This document shows positions 8,358 through 16,582 of a stretch of 46,848 nt of DNA, one piece after another. The notes beneath the pieces were generated by a model. The model saw only the letters and a program-made list of their open reading frames with translations. It was not told where the DNA came from and ran no database searches. A program made the translations under genes and the position numbers. The DNA comes from Streptomyces sp. PH10-H1 (GTDB lineage Bacteria; Actinomycetota; Actinomycetes; Streptomycetales; Streptomycetaceae): positions 1 through 46,848 of the forward strand of contig NZ_JASISZ010000065.1 of assembly GCF_030063355.1 (NCBI RefSeq). Direction: 5' to 3'. Numbering within the stretch: the stretch's first letter is position 1; every line of letters starts with the position of its first letter.

Positions 8358-9144
8358 CTAAGCGGGAGGCGCGGGTGGCTTTCCGGCGAGGATCGTCGTG
8401 GTCAGGCTCTGGAGTGCGCGCATGTCGGTCAGGGGGTCGTTGTCGACGACGATGGGGTCGGCGTCGTAGCCGGCCCGGACGTGGCCCTTGCGGGCGCCCA
8501 GTCCGCAGGCCTCGGCGGCGACCGATGTCGCGGTCGCGAGCGCGTCGGCCGGTGACACGCCGCCGGACACCAGATCGGCGATGGCGAGGGGGAGGATGCC
8601 GTGCGGCTTGACCGGGTTGATGCCTCCGTCTGTACCGGAGACGATCGTCACTCCCGCACGGTGTGCCTGGGCGACCTGCTCGCGCCGGGTCTCGTAGTCC
8701 ATGCCGGCCTTGAGCAGGCGCTCGAGCAACTGCGGTGGCGGTACCGCGCCCGGAGCACGGCCGAGTGTCGGGCAGACCACAATGCCCTGCGCGGCCAGTG
8801 CGGACGACGGACCACGCCTTGTCGCCCAGGTCCCGGACCGTGGTGACACCGGTCGACAACTGGACCCGGAGGGATTGTTCGATCGTGCGCGACAGGTCGT
8901 CGGGGGAGAACCCGGTCAGCCGCTCCAGCGCCCCCGGCCCGGAGTCGCCGACCAGGTGCACGTGGGAGTCGATCAGACCGGGAAGCAGGGTCCCGGTCGG
9001 GTGATCGAGGACCTCGCAGCCCTCCGGGATGTCGAACCCGGCCGGCTCGACCCCGGCGATCCGTCCGCCGTCCACAAAGGCGATGCCCGCGCCCGGCACG
9101 AGGTCACGTCCGTCGAAGATCCGTGCGACGCGAAGAGCCAGCAT
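8358..9144 (-). pseudogene. Amidohydrolase (imidazolonepropionase-like) with internal deletion and frameshift
   Basis: ATG 9144 (GGGAGG 7 nt upstream) begins a normal amidohydrolase: LALRVARIFDG, then the metal site HVHL in LLPGLIDSHVHL, and TGVTTVRDLGD at about residue 105. Just after this (about 8820) the frame breaks and the C-terminal part begins in another frame: GIVVCPTLGR, then GVTIVSGTDGG and the closing composite domain, stopping at 8358. The stretch between the two parts, roughly 90-130 residues with the lysine and histidine metal ligands, is gone. Intact relatives have about 390-410 residues. The product cannot be active. Confidence 0.75.
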
Positions 9145-9181
9145 GGTGATCCTCCCGCTGTCCGCCGCCATGGGGGCGCCG

Positions 9182-9208
9182 AATCGCCACTATCGCCACT
9201 ATCGCCAC
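9182..9208 (+). repeat. Three 9-bp tandem units
   Basis: Units AATCGCCAC (9182-9190), TATCGCCAC (9191-9199) and TATCGCCAC (9200-9208) lie in the leader upstream of the broken amidohydrolase. The nine-base spacing is close to one DNA turn, but no factor is known. Confidence 0.6.
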
Positions 9209-9333
9209 CGGGACGGGATCGGGTGGGAGGATCTGGTGAGGCATCGCCGCCCCGCGCGCTGAGCCCGCCGGTCATCGGATCGGAGTCGCGGAGCGCGGCT
9301 GAGACCGGCACGGCGGAGGGGTTCCCTACTGGG

Positions 9334-10413
9334 TCAGCGCTGCTTGCCCAGTGTCGAACCCCGGACCACCAGCTCCGGCTGCAGCACGATCTGCTGGTGC
9401 CGGTGCTCGCCGGCACGGTCGCCGGTCTCCGCGATGAGCAGTTCGGCGGCGGTCCGGCCCATGCGGTGGGCGGGCTGGCGCACCGAGGTCAGCGGGACCG
9501 CGGCCGCCGCCGCGAACTCGATGTCGTCATAGCCGACGAGCGCGAGCTCCTGCGGCACGGCGACCCCCGCCGCGTACAGTGCCTGCAGCACTCCCAGCGC
9601 GAGGAGGTCGTTCGCGCAGAACACCGCGGTGGGCCGGCCGGCCATGCCCAGCAGCCGGGCGCCCGCGTCCCGTCCCGCGGCGACGTCCAGCCGGTCCGTC
9701 TCGATGTGGGACAGCGCCTCCGGGGGCAGCCCCGCCGCGGCCAGCGCGTCGAGTGCCCCGGTCCGGCGGTCCCGGCACTGGGTGAGATGCATGGGGCCAC
9801 TCACGTAGACCAGACGTTGGTGGCCCTGGTCCAGGAGGTGGCCGGCGGCCAGCCGGCCGCCGGCGATGTCGTCCACCGACACCGAGCACGCCGACGCGCT
9901 GGGCACCACGCGGTCGACGAAGACGAAGGGGATGTCGTGGCGCCGGAAGGAGTCGAGGTTGCGCCCCGTGGTGTCGGCGGGCGTGACCAGCACCCCGCGT
10001 ACCCGGTGCTCGGCGAACAGGCCCAGGTACTCCGCCTCCTCGGTCGCGCTGCCGGCGCTGTTGCAGAGCATGACGCCGAGTCCCGCCTCGCGGGCTGCGC
10101 GCTCGGCGCCCGACGCCACGTCGACGAAGAAGGGATTGGCCATGTCCAGGACGAGCAGGGCGATGATCCGGCTGTGACCGGCGCGCAGCTGGCGGGCCGA
10201 CTCACTGCGCACGTAGCCGAGTTGGTCTATCACCTCGAGCACCCGGGTGCGTGTCTGCTCGGAGACCATGTCCGGGCGGTTGATCACGTTCGATACGGTG
10301 CCGACGGAGACCCCGGCCTCCCGTGCGACGTCCTTGATGCCCATCATGCGCGCCACGAGCTCCGAACCACCGTCTTCCGCGGCTCTCCGCGGCCGCGGTC
10401 TCATGCTACGCAC
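9334..10413 (-). CDS. LacI-family transcriptional regulator (copy 1)
   Basis: A LacI repressor with an N-terminal helix-turn-helix (GIKDVAREAGVSVGTVSNVI, starting about residue 25) and a periplasmic-binding-protein-like sensor domain to the C-terminus (VSVDDIAGGR, CANDLLALGVL, VGYDDIEFAAAAAVPLTSVR). The start is uncertain: GTG 10413, ATG 10404 or ATG 10347, the last directly before the conserved GIKDV. It is a tandem paralogue of the next gene, with blocks of near identity, on the same strand and only 11 nt away from it. The rhamnose operon context suggests a sugar-responsive repressor of the neighbouring catabolic genes; L-rhamnose or the sugar used by the nearby isomerase are candidate inducers. 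Confidence 0.85.
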   Translation of the reverse strand: MRSMRPRPRRAAEDGGSELVARMMGIKDVAREAGVSVGTVSNVINRPDMVSEQTRTRVLEVIDQLGYVRSESARQLRAGHSRIIALLVLDMANPFFVDVASGAERAAREAGLGVMLCNSAGSATEEAEYLGLFAEHRVRGVLVTPADTTGRNLDSFRRHDIPFVFVDRVVPSASACSVSVDDIAGGRLAAGHLLDQGHQRLVYVSGPMHLTQCRDRRTGALDALAAAGLPPEALSHIETDRLDVAAGRDAGARLLGMAGRPTAVFCANDLLALGVLQALYAAGVAVPQELALVGYDDIEFAAAAAVPLTSVRQPAHRMGRTAAELLIAETGDRAGEHRHQQIVLQPELVVRGSTLGKQR

Positions 10414-10424
10414 ATCTTGTGTGG

Positions 10425-11456
10425 TCAGCCTCCGCCGCGAGGACCGAGCGATGACGTCCTGACGACCAGTTCCGGCTGGAACACGATCTTCTGGTGCCCA
10501 TGTGTGTCGGGGCGCCCGTCCGTCTCCTCGATCAGCAGTTCCGTGGCGGTGCGGCCGATGCGGAACGAGGGCTGGCGCACGGAGGTGAGCGGGACGGCGG
10601 CGCCCGCGGCGAACTCGATGTCGTCATAGCCGACGAGCGCCATGTGGCCCGGCACCCGGATCCCGGCCGCGAACAGCGTCTGCAGCACGCCCAGAGCCAG
10701 CAGATCGTTCGCGCAGAACACGGCGGACGGGCGGTCGGCGGCAGCCAGCAGACGGGCCCCCGCGTCCCGGCCCGAGGCGACGTCGAACCGCTTCGCCTCG
10801 ACCACCGTCAGACTCTCCCGTGCGACGCGCGCCTCGTCGAGGGCGTACAGCGCGCCCTGATACCGGTCCCGGGACTGGGCCAGGTGCGGGGGACCGCTGA
10901 CGTAGGCGATACGGCGATGGCCCGATGCGAGCAGATGCCGCACGGCGAGCCTGCCGCCGGCCACGTCGTCGACGGACACCGAGCACGCCTCGGCACTGGA
11001 CCATTCCCGGTCGGCGACGACGAAGGATATGCCCCGGCGCCGCAGTGCCCGCAGATTGTTGCGGGTGCCGTCGGTGGGAGTGACCAGCACACCGCGCACC
11101 CGCTGTTCGGCGAACATGTCCAAGTACTCGGCCTCCTGCGACGGATCGCCCGCACTGGTGCACACCATGACGGCCAGTCCCGCCTCACGGGCCGCCTGCT
11201 GGGCCCCACGGGCCAGCTCGACGAAGAAGGGATTGGCCAGGTCCAGGACCAGGAGCGCGAGCATCCGGCTGCGACCGGCCCGCAACTGGCGGGCCGTCTC
11301 ACTGCGGACGTATCCGAGCCGCTCGATCACCGCGAGCACCCGCCGCCGGGTGGGCTCGGACACCGTGTCGGGCTGGTTGAGGACATTCGAGACCGTGCCG
11401 AGTGAGACACCCGACTGTTCAGCGACCTCCTTGATGCCGATCGTGCTGCGCTTCAC
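10425..11456 (-). CDS. LacI-family transcriptional regulator (copy 2)
   Basis: The 343-residue paralogue of the adjacent regulator. It starts at GTG 11456 (VKRSTIGIKEVAEQSG); GGGAAG lies upstream. The helix-turn-helix covers about residues 6-55, with hinge helix SETARQLRAGRSR. The sensor domain contains VSVDDVAGGRLAVRHLL and VGYDDIEFAAGAAVPLTSVR. The same reading frame stays open far upstream across the isomerase gene, but that part is a shadow of the real gene. It lies downstream of the isomerase, mutarotase and transporter genes on the same strand, so it may be transcribed with them. The two copies may divide rhamnose and isomerase-substrate control. Confidence 0.87.
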   Translation of the reverse strand: MKRSTIGIKEVAEQSGVSLGTVSNVLNQPDTVSEPTRRRVLAVIERLGYVRSETARQLRAGRSRMLALLVLDLANPFFVELARGAQQAAREAGLAVMVCTSAGDPSQEAEYLDMFAEQRVRGVLVTPTDGTRNNLRALRRRGISFVVADREWSSAEACSVSVDDVAGGRLAVRHLLASGHRRIAYVSGPPHLAQSRDRYQGALYALDEARVARESLTVVEAKRFDVASGRDAGARLLAAADRPSAVFCANDLLALGVLQTLFAAGIRVPGHMALVGYDDIEFAAGAAVPLTSVRQPSFRIGRTATELLIEETDGRPDTHGHQKIVFQPELVVRTSSLGPRGGG

Positions 11457-11536
11457 CCGGCTTCCCGGCGCGCGGCCGGGGCGCTGAACGGGTCCGCCGG
11501 CGCCGTCCGCGCGGTGGGAGAGCGACCGGTCCCCGG

Positions 11537-12955
11537 TCAAGAGACCTCGACCAGTTCCAGGCCCGTGAGGTCGGCCACCGCGCGCAGTTCGGGCACGATG
11601 TGACCGGTGGCCAGTGCCCAGTGATGGGCGACGCCCGTGGCGCTCCAGGCGTCGGTCCACTCGCCGGGATCGGTGCCGAAGTCCACCCGGGACGTGGTGT
11701 TGCCGATTTTCAGCAGCGGGCCGCCGACCACCTCGCCCTGGGAGGTGACCAGCTTGTAGCGGCCGTCGCGGGTCTGGCCGAGACCGACCAGGGTGACCGG
11801 GCCGTGCCGCACATCGAACTCGACGGACACGCCCCAGCCGCGTTTGCCGTGGAAGACCCCGAGGCCGCGCAGGAGCGGCCGGTGCTGGCTGATGCCGAGG
11901 TGCGCGGGCCCGTCGTGGCCCATCTCCACCACGCCGTCGCGGAAGTTGAGCGCTTGCAGCTCGGTGAAGGAACCGCCCGCGCCGAGCCGGTCGGCGATCA
12001 GCATCGCCAGCGACGTACGCAACTCGTACTCGCCCGCCGCCGGGACACCGCGGGCGGTGAGCAGTGACGCGCCGAGGATCATGCCGGCGCCCAGCCGCTC
12101 GTGGATCTCGCCGTCCAGGCCCCGGTGGTAGTACGCGAGGCTGTCGAGGTCGAAGTCGGCCACCAGCCGGTCGAGCCCGGCCGACACCCGGGCGGCCCAC
12201 TCCACGTCGTCCGCGACGACGGAATCGTCGAACTCGAAGGTCTCCCTGGCCTCGGCGAGCTTGTCGGAGACCTCCGCCTCGGTGACGCTGTCCACCCGCA
12301 CCCGCAGATCGTCGAACTCCAGCACCTCGACATGGCCGCCGAGGTTGCCGGAGACCATGGCCAGGTCGGTCGAGACGTCGTACATGCCCGGGTAGAGGTG
12401 GCCCATCAGGCCGTGCCGGCCGTTGCGGAGCACCGATCGCACTCCGGCCGCACGAATCCACCGGCCGATGCGGGCCCAGGCCCGTTCGTCCTCCAGATAG
12501 CCGGAGACGGAGCGGAACGGGACACCGGCCCGCTCGAAGGAGTTGGCCATCTCGGGCAGCGGGCAGGCGCCGCAATACGCGAGCCACTGGCCGGTGTCGA
12601 AGGTGGCGTGGTCCATCGCCTCGGTGGGCTGCAGATTGATCAGCAGGACCGGAGCGCCCGAGCGCTGGGCCACCGGCGTCAGCATGGTGGCGGTCATGTA
12701 CGTGGTGAGGAACCCGACGATGAGGTCGCATCCGGCGGCGCGCAGCTTCTCCGCGGCCGCCGCGCCCTCCTGGGCGTCCGAGATGAACCCGACGTCCACG
12801 ACCTCGGCGTCGAAGTCCTTCATGCGCTCGGTGACGCGTGCGGCGGAGCGGCGCAACTGGGGCAGCAGGTCGGGGAACTGGGGCCAGTAGGCGCCCAGTC
12901 CCCCCGCCACGAGACCGATCTTCGGCCTGCGCGCGGTGGCGGGGGTGCGGGTCAT
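11537..12955 (-). CDS. L-fucose/L-arabinose isomerase-family protein
   Basis: A 472-residue protein of the sugar isomerase family related to AraA and FucI (COG2160-like), which interconverts aldoses and ketoses with a divalent metal. Visible family features are a start like KIGLVAGGLGAYWPQFPDL, the N-terminal substrate-handling region (ATMLTPVAQRSGAPVLLINL), the central GMILGASLLTARGVPAAGEY segment with its acidic residues, and a C-terminal beta domain. GGAG lies about 9 nt before ATG 12955. It is cotranscribed with rhaM (54 nt gap). The pathway already has its own rhamnose isomerase, so this enzyme probably acts on another sugar such as L-fucose, L-arabinose or a 6-deoxyhexose imported by the same system. 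The exact substrate is unknown. Confidence 0.8.
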   Translation of the reverse strand: MTRTPATARRPKIGLVAGGLGAYWPQFPDLLPQLRRSAARVTERMKDFDAEVVDVGFISDAQEGAAAAEKLRAAGCDLIVGFLTTYMTATMLTPVAQRSGAPVLLINLQPTEAMDHATFDTGQWLAYCGACPLPEMANSFERAGVPFRSVSGYLEDERAWARIGRWIRAAGVRSVLRNGRHGLMGHLYPGMYDVSTDLAMVSGNLGGHVEVLEFDDLRVRVDSVTEAEVSDKLAEARETFEFDDSVVADDVEWAARVSAGLDRLVADFDLDSLAYYHRGLDGEIHERLGAGMILGASLLTARGVPAAGEYELRTSLAMLIADRLGAGGSFTELQALNFRDGVVEMGHDGPAHLGISQHRPLLRGLGVFHGKRGWGVSVEFDVRHGPVTLVGLGQTRDGRYKLVTSQGEVVGGPLLKIGNTTSRVDFGTDPGEWTDAWSATGVAHHWALATGHIVPELRAVADLTGLELVEVS

Positions 12956-13009
12956 GGCGGATGTCTCCGTTCGTGGGGTCGGCCGGGGAGGGGGCCGGGT
13001 CGCCGGCCG

Positions 13010-13330
13010 TCACACGAGGTGGAAGACCTCGGTGAGGGGGCGTATGGCCCGGTCGGGCCGGTCGTCGTCGGGGGCTTCGAAGAACTCGGCCATCTCCGTC
13101 TGCCAGCGGGTGTTGACCTCGGTGGCGGCCATGGCGCTCTGGGCCGCGGCGAAGTCGTCGGTCTCCAGATAGCCCACGAGCAGTCCGTCCTCGCGGAGGA
13201 AGAGGGAGTAGTTGTGCCAGCCGGCGGCGGACAGCGCGGCGGTCATCTCCGGCCACACGGCGGCATGCCGGCGGCGGTATTCGTCGATCCGGTCCCTGCG
13301 GACCTTGAGCAGGAAGCAGACACGCCGCAT
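13010..13330 (-). CDS. rhaM: L-rhamnose mutarotase
   Basis: A 106-residue RhaM/RhaU-type enzyme that interconverts alpha- and beta-L-rhamnopyranose. Tyr18 and His22 (in EYRRRHAAVWPEM) coincide in position with the catalytic pair of the E. coli enzyme. The expected closing motif MAEFFE is present near 80. The start at ATG 13330 follows CCAGGGAAC. The gene lies 71 nt downstream of rhaS in the leftward operon. Family length is normal (about 104). Regulation should follow that of the transporter genes. Confidence 0.92.
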   Translation of the reverse strand: MRRVCFLLKVRRDRIDEYRRRHAAVWPEMTAALSAAGWHNYSLFLREDGLLVGYLETDDFAAAQSAMAATEVNTRWQTEMAEFFEAPDDDRPDRAIRPLTEVFHLV

Positions 13331-13401
13331 GTTCCCTGGCCTTTCGCCGTTGACGGCCGGCCGCGCCGCGCGCAGGCGGCGGGCCGGGATGCGGGGCACG
13401 C

Positions 13402-14487
13402 TCAGAAGTCGAAGCCATCGATGTTGGATGCGTCGAAGACTGTGGGCTTGCCGAGGATGACCTCGCCGTTCTTACCGACGGTGAAGGTACCCAGGTCGCC
13501 GGCCTTGAACGTCTGCCCCTCCGCGCCGGTGATCTGGCCGGAGCACAGGGCGGACGCGGCGTACGCGGCGAGTCGGCCGAGCTTCTTGGGATCCCACAGG
13601 GAGAACTGCGCGACGGTGCCGTCCTTGACGTACTTGCGCATCTGGTTGGGGGTGCCCAGCCCGTTCACCACGACCTTGCCCTTGTAGGACGAGGAACTGA
13701 TGTAGCGGGCGGATGCCGCGATGCCCACGGTGGTCGGGGCGATGATGCCCTTCAGGTCCGGGTAGGCCTGCAGCAGGCCCTGGGTCTGCTGGAAGGACTT
13801 CTGGTCGTCGTCGTCCCCGTAGGCGACCTTGACCAGTTCCATCCCCTTGTACCCCGGCAGCGCCAGCTCCTTCTTCATGAACTCGATCCAGGTGTTCTGG
13901 TTCGTCGCGTTCTGGGTGGCGGACAGGATCGCGATCTTGCCCTGGTAGCCGAGCTGCTTGCCGAGGTTCTGCACCAGGCTGCGGCCGATCTGTTCGGAGC
14001 TCGCCTGGTTGATGAACAGCTGGCGGCAGTCCTTGGCGGTGTCGGAGTCGTAGGCGACGACCTTGATGCCCTTGGCCATCGCCTGCTTGAGCGGGCCGCA
14101 GACCGCGTTGGGGTCGTTGGCCGCCAGCAGGATCGCGTCCTGCTGCTGCTGGATGAGCGTGTTGATGTAGGAGACCTGCGAGGACGCGCTGGCGTCGGAG
14201 GGTCCGACCTCCTTGGCGGTGCTGCCGATCTTCTTCGCCGTGGCGATGCCCGAGTTGTCGACGATGGTCTCGTAGGGGTTGTTGATCTGCTTGGGCAGGA
14301 ACGCGAGCTTCAGACCCTTCTTGAGCGCGGCGCCGGGGTCGGCGGAAGCCGTCGAGGCCGTGCCGGGACCCTGGTCGGCGCTGGACTTCTTCGTCGTGCC
14401 ACCGCAGGCGGTCGCGGTGAGGGCGAGAGCGCAGACGGCGGTCAACGCGGTGAGCGCGCGCACCGAGGCGGTGGTGGGGAGGGACAT
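13402..14487 (-). CDS. rhaS: L-rhamnose ABC transporter substrate-binding lipoprotein
   Basis: A 361-residue family-2B sugar-binding protein (RbsB/RhaS-like). The signal peptide ends in lipobox LTATAC with the lipidated Cys28, then a Ser/Ala-rich tether, then the binding domain from about 60 (LKLAFLPKQINNPYETIVD). Segments NTLIQQQQDAILLAANDPNAV and FINQASSEQIGRSLV are typical of RhaS. It captures L-rhamnose outside the membrane and passes it to the RhaPQ channel. It is encoded directly after the two permeases and the ATPase. The rhamnose assignment rests largely on the neighbouring rhaM, rhaI, rhaD and rhaB. Confidence 0.9.
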   Translation of the reverse strand: MSLPTTASVRALTALTAVCALALTATACGGTTKKSSADQGPGTASTASADPGAALKKGLKLAFLPKQINNPYETIVDNSGIATAKKIGSTAKEVGPSDASASSQVSYINTLIQQQQDAILLAANDPNAVCGPLKQAMAKGIKVVAYDSDTAKDCRQLFINQASSEQIGRSLVQNLGKQLGYQGKIAILSATQNATNQNTWIEFMKKELALPGYKGMELVKVAYGDDDDQKSFQQTQGLLQAYPDLKGIIAPTTVGIAASARYISSSSYKGKVVVNGLGTPNQMRKYVKDGTVAQFSLWDPKKLGRLAAYAASALCSGQITGAEGQTFKAGDLGTFTVGKNGEVILGKPTVFDASNIDGFDF

Positions 14488-14556
14488 GGCGAAGCCCTTC
14501 TTCGGGTTCGGGGAATTCTTCGGGTAGCGGTGGTGCGGAGGGGGCGGTGCGCGCCG

Positions 14557-15546
14557 TCAGACAGCCGCGGCCGCGCGCCGGTGGCGCCGTTCGAGTGCCG
14601 CGGCGATCACCCGCGGGGTCAGTACAGAGGCCACCAGCAGGAGTCCGGTGACGATCACCTGGACCTCGTTGGCCACATCGTTGAGGATGAGCAGGTTCTT
14701 CAGCAGGCCGATCAGCAGCACCCCGGCGATGGCGCCGCCGAGCGTGCCCTTGCCGCCGTCGAAGTCGACGCCCCCCAGCAGCACGGAGGCGATGACGAGC
14801 ATCTCGAAGCCCTGGCCGTTGTCTGCTCGGGCGCTGCCGTAGCGCAGGGTGAAGACGATGCCCGCGAAGGCCGACAGCAGACCGGTGAGGACGAACAGCA
14901 GCAGCTTGATCCGCTTGACCCGGATACCGGAGAAGTAGGCGGCCTCCTCCTGGGCGCCGGTGGCGAACAGGGAGCGGCCGAACCCGGTGGCGTGCAGAAC
15001 CACGCCGGTGACGGCGGCCAGGACGATGAACAGGGCGAAGGGGTAGGGAAGGATCCCGAGCACGGTGTTGGTGTCCGACGTCCACCGGGCGTACGTGTCG
15101 GGGAAGTCGGTGACCGCGTTGCTGCCCAGCGCCACCGATGCCAGGCCCCGGTAGAGCGTCAGCGTACCGATGGTGACGGCCAGTGAGGGCAGCCCGACCC
15201 GGGTGACCAGCCAGCCGTTGAGCAGGCCCCCGAGGACTCCGATGGCCAGGACCACCGGAATGATGGTTTCGAACGCCCAGCCCGATTCCCACAGTTTGCC
15301 GCTGACCGCGCTGGCCAGGCCCAGCATGGAGGCGACCGACAGGTCGATCTCGCCCGCCACGACCAGCAGCGTCATCGGCAGTGCGATGATCGCGACCTCG
15401 GCGATGTCGTTGAGGGCGAAGGACAGGTTTCCGGTGGTGGCGAACCCCTCGGTGGTGCCGGCCCCGGTGGCGAAGACGGCCACGAGCAGGACGCCGACCG
15501 CGACGTCCCAGCGCAGGAACCTGCTCAGTTCAGGCTTGGTGGACAT
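14557..15546 (-). CDS. rhaQ: L-rhamnose ABC transporter permease
   Basis: A 329-residue membrane protein of the RbsC/XylH permease family, with about nine to ten hydrophobic spans. Hallmarks are MTLLVVAGEIDLSVASMLGL, the GLPSLAVTIGTLTLYRGLA segment, and VLLGGVDFDGGKGTLGGAI near the C-terminus. It pairs with the adjacent permease to form the rhamnose channel. Its start overlaps the end of the upstream permease by 17 nt, indicating translational coupling. The Q name follows gene order (T-P-Q) in the Rhizobium rha operon; the two permeases cannot be told apart functionally from sequence alone. Confidence 0.88.
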   Translation of the reverse strand: MSTKPELSRFLRWDVAVGVLLVAVFATGAGTTEGFATTGNLSFALNDIAEVAIIALPMTLLVVAGEIDLSVASMLGLASAVSGKLWESGWAFETIIPVVLAIGVLGGLLNGWLVTRVGLPSLAVTIGTLTLYRGLASVALGSNAVTDFPDTYARWTSDTNTVLGILPYPFALFIVLAAVTGVVLHATGFGRSLFATGAQEEAAYFSGIRVKRIKLLLFVLTGLLSAFAGIVFTLRYGSARADNGQGFEMLVIASVLLGGVDFDGGKGTLGGAIAGVLLIGLLKNLLILNDVANEVQVIVTGLLLVASVLTPRVIAAALERRHRRAAAAV

Positions 15547-16582
15547 GGCGCGCGTTCCTCTTCCTCAGGGCGCTGGTCATGCGCAGGGTCACGATCCGGT
15601 CGACGCTGATGGCCGCGAGCAGCAGGGCTCCGGTGATGGCGCTCTGCCAGAAGGAGTCGACCTTCAGGACGACCAGGACGCTTCCGACGGTGGTGAGCAG
15701 TAGTGCGCCCAGGGCCGCACCCCAGACGCTGCCGGTGCCGCCGGTGATGGCGACGCCGCCGACCACCACCGCGCTGACCACCGTCAGTTCCCAGCCGTGG
15801 GCGTTGTCGGCGACGACGGTGCCGAAGCGGGCCAGCCACAGGGCGCCGGCGAATCCCGCGATCGAGCCGGAGAAGACGTAGGCGGCCAGGATCCTGCGGC
15901 GGATCGGGATGCCCGCCAGCCGGGCGGCCTCAGGGCTGGAGCCGATGGCGTACAGCTCCCGGCCGCTGCGGTAGGACCGCAGGTAGTAGGAGGCCGCGGC
16001 GAGTACAGCGACGGCGATCAGCGCGAGGTACGGGACGCCGAGGACGCTTCCGCTGCCCAGGTCGAGGACGGAGGCGGGGACGTCGGCGGCGTTGATCTGC
16101 TGACCGTGCGCCCACCAGTAGTCGGTGCCCTGGATGATGTAGAGCATCCCCAGCGTGACCACGAGCGCCGGTACCCGCCCGAAGCTGACGAGCAGTCCGC
16201 TGATGAGGCCGCAGAGCGCGCCGACGCCGATGCCGATCAGGAGGGCGAGGACGGCGTTGCGGTCGGTTCCGGAGACGAACTTCCCGCAGGCGAAGGCGGA
16301 CAGTCCCACCACCGAGCCGACCGAGAGGTCGATATTGCGGGTGAGGACCACGACCGACTGGCCGACGGCCAGCAGGATCAGGATCGACGCGTTGAGGAGC
16401 AGGTCCTTGATGCCCTGCTCCGACAGGAAGCGGTGGTTGGCCGCCCAGGTGCCGAGGACGAGCAGCGCCAGGCACCCGGCGATGCTGATCTCCCGGGCCC
16501 GGAAGACGGTCTCGGTGAGCGAACGCGCCGTCACCTTGCGAGCGCCGGGCGGCGCCGTGGGCTGTTCCACTGTCGCTGTCAT
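15530..16582 (-). CDS. rhaP: L-rhamnose ABC transporter permease
   Basis: A 350-residue RbsC-type permease, first of the two. It has an N-terminal cytoplasmic stretch of about 30 residues and then nine to ten membrane spans. Family motifs are SVVVLTRNIDLSVGSVVGLS, VPALVVTLGMLYIIQG and VVVGGVAITGGTGSVWGAAL. The start codon shares one base with the stop of the ATPase gene, and the stop lies 17 nt inside the next permease, so the three are tightly coupled. It forms the rhamnose channel with RhaQ, powered by RhaT. Confidence 0.88.
   Translation of the reverse strand: MTATVEQPTAPPGARKVTARSLTETVFRAREISIAGCLALLVLGTWAANHRFLSEQGIKDLLLNASILILLAVGQSVVVLTRNIDLSVGSVVGLSAFACGKFVSGTDRNAVLALLIGIGVGALCGLISGLLVSFGRVPALVVTLGMLYIIQGTDYWWAHGQQINAADVPASVLDLGSGSVLGVPYLALIAVAVLAAASYYLRSYRSGRELYAIGSSPEAARLAGIPIRRRILAAYVFSGSIAGFAGALWLARFGTVVADNAHGWELTVVSAVVVGGVAITGGTGSVWGAALGALLLTTVGSVLVVLKVDSFWQSAITGALLLAAISVDRIVTLRMTSALRKRNARHVHQA

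Noticed and set aside
9182..9208. Short tandem repeats as a CRISPR fragment
   Set aside because: Units are 9 bp, contiguous, without spacers; no cas genes in the window.
8701..10629. 642-codon plus-strand frame over the LacI gene
   Set aside because: Antisense shadow of the LacI gene; no domain, no start signal, repetitive Arg/Gly/His composition.
11457..13418. Long upstream extension of the second LacI frame on the minus strand
   Set aside because: It lies over the isomerase and rhaM genes in another frame and has Arg/Pro/Gly-rich shadow composition; the LacI domain starts at GTG 11456.
13472..15292. 606-codon minus-strand frame over rhaS and rhaQ
   Set aside because: Shadow of genuine genes in another frame; no motif visible.
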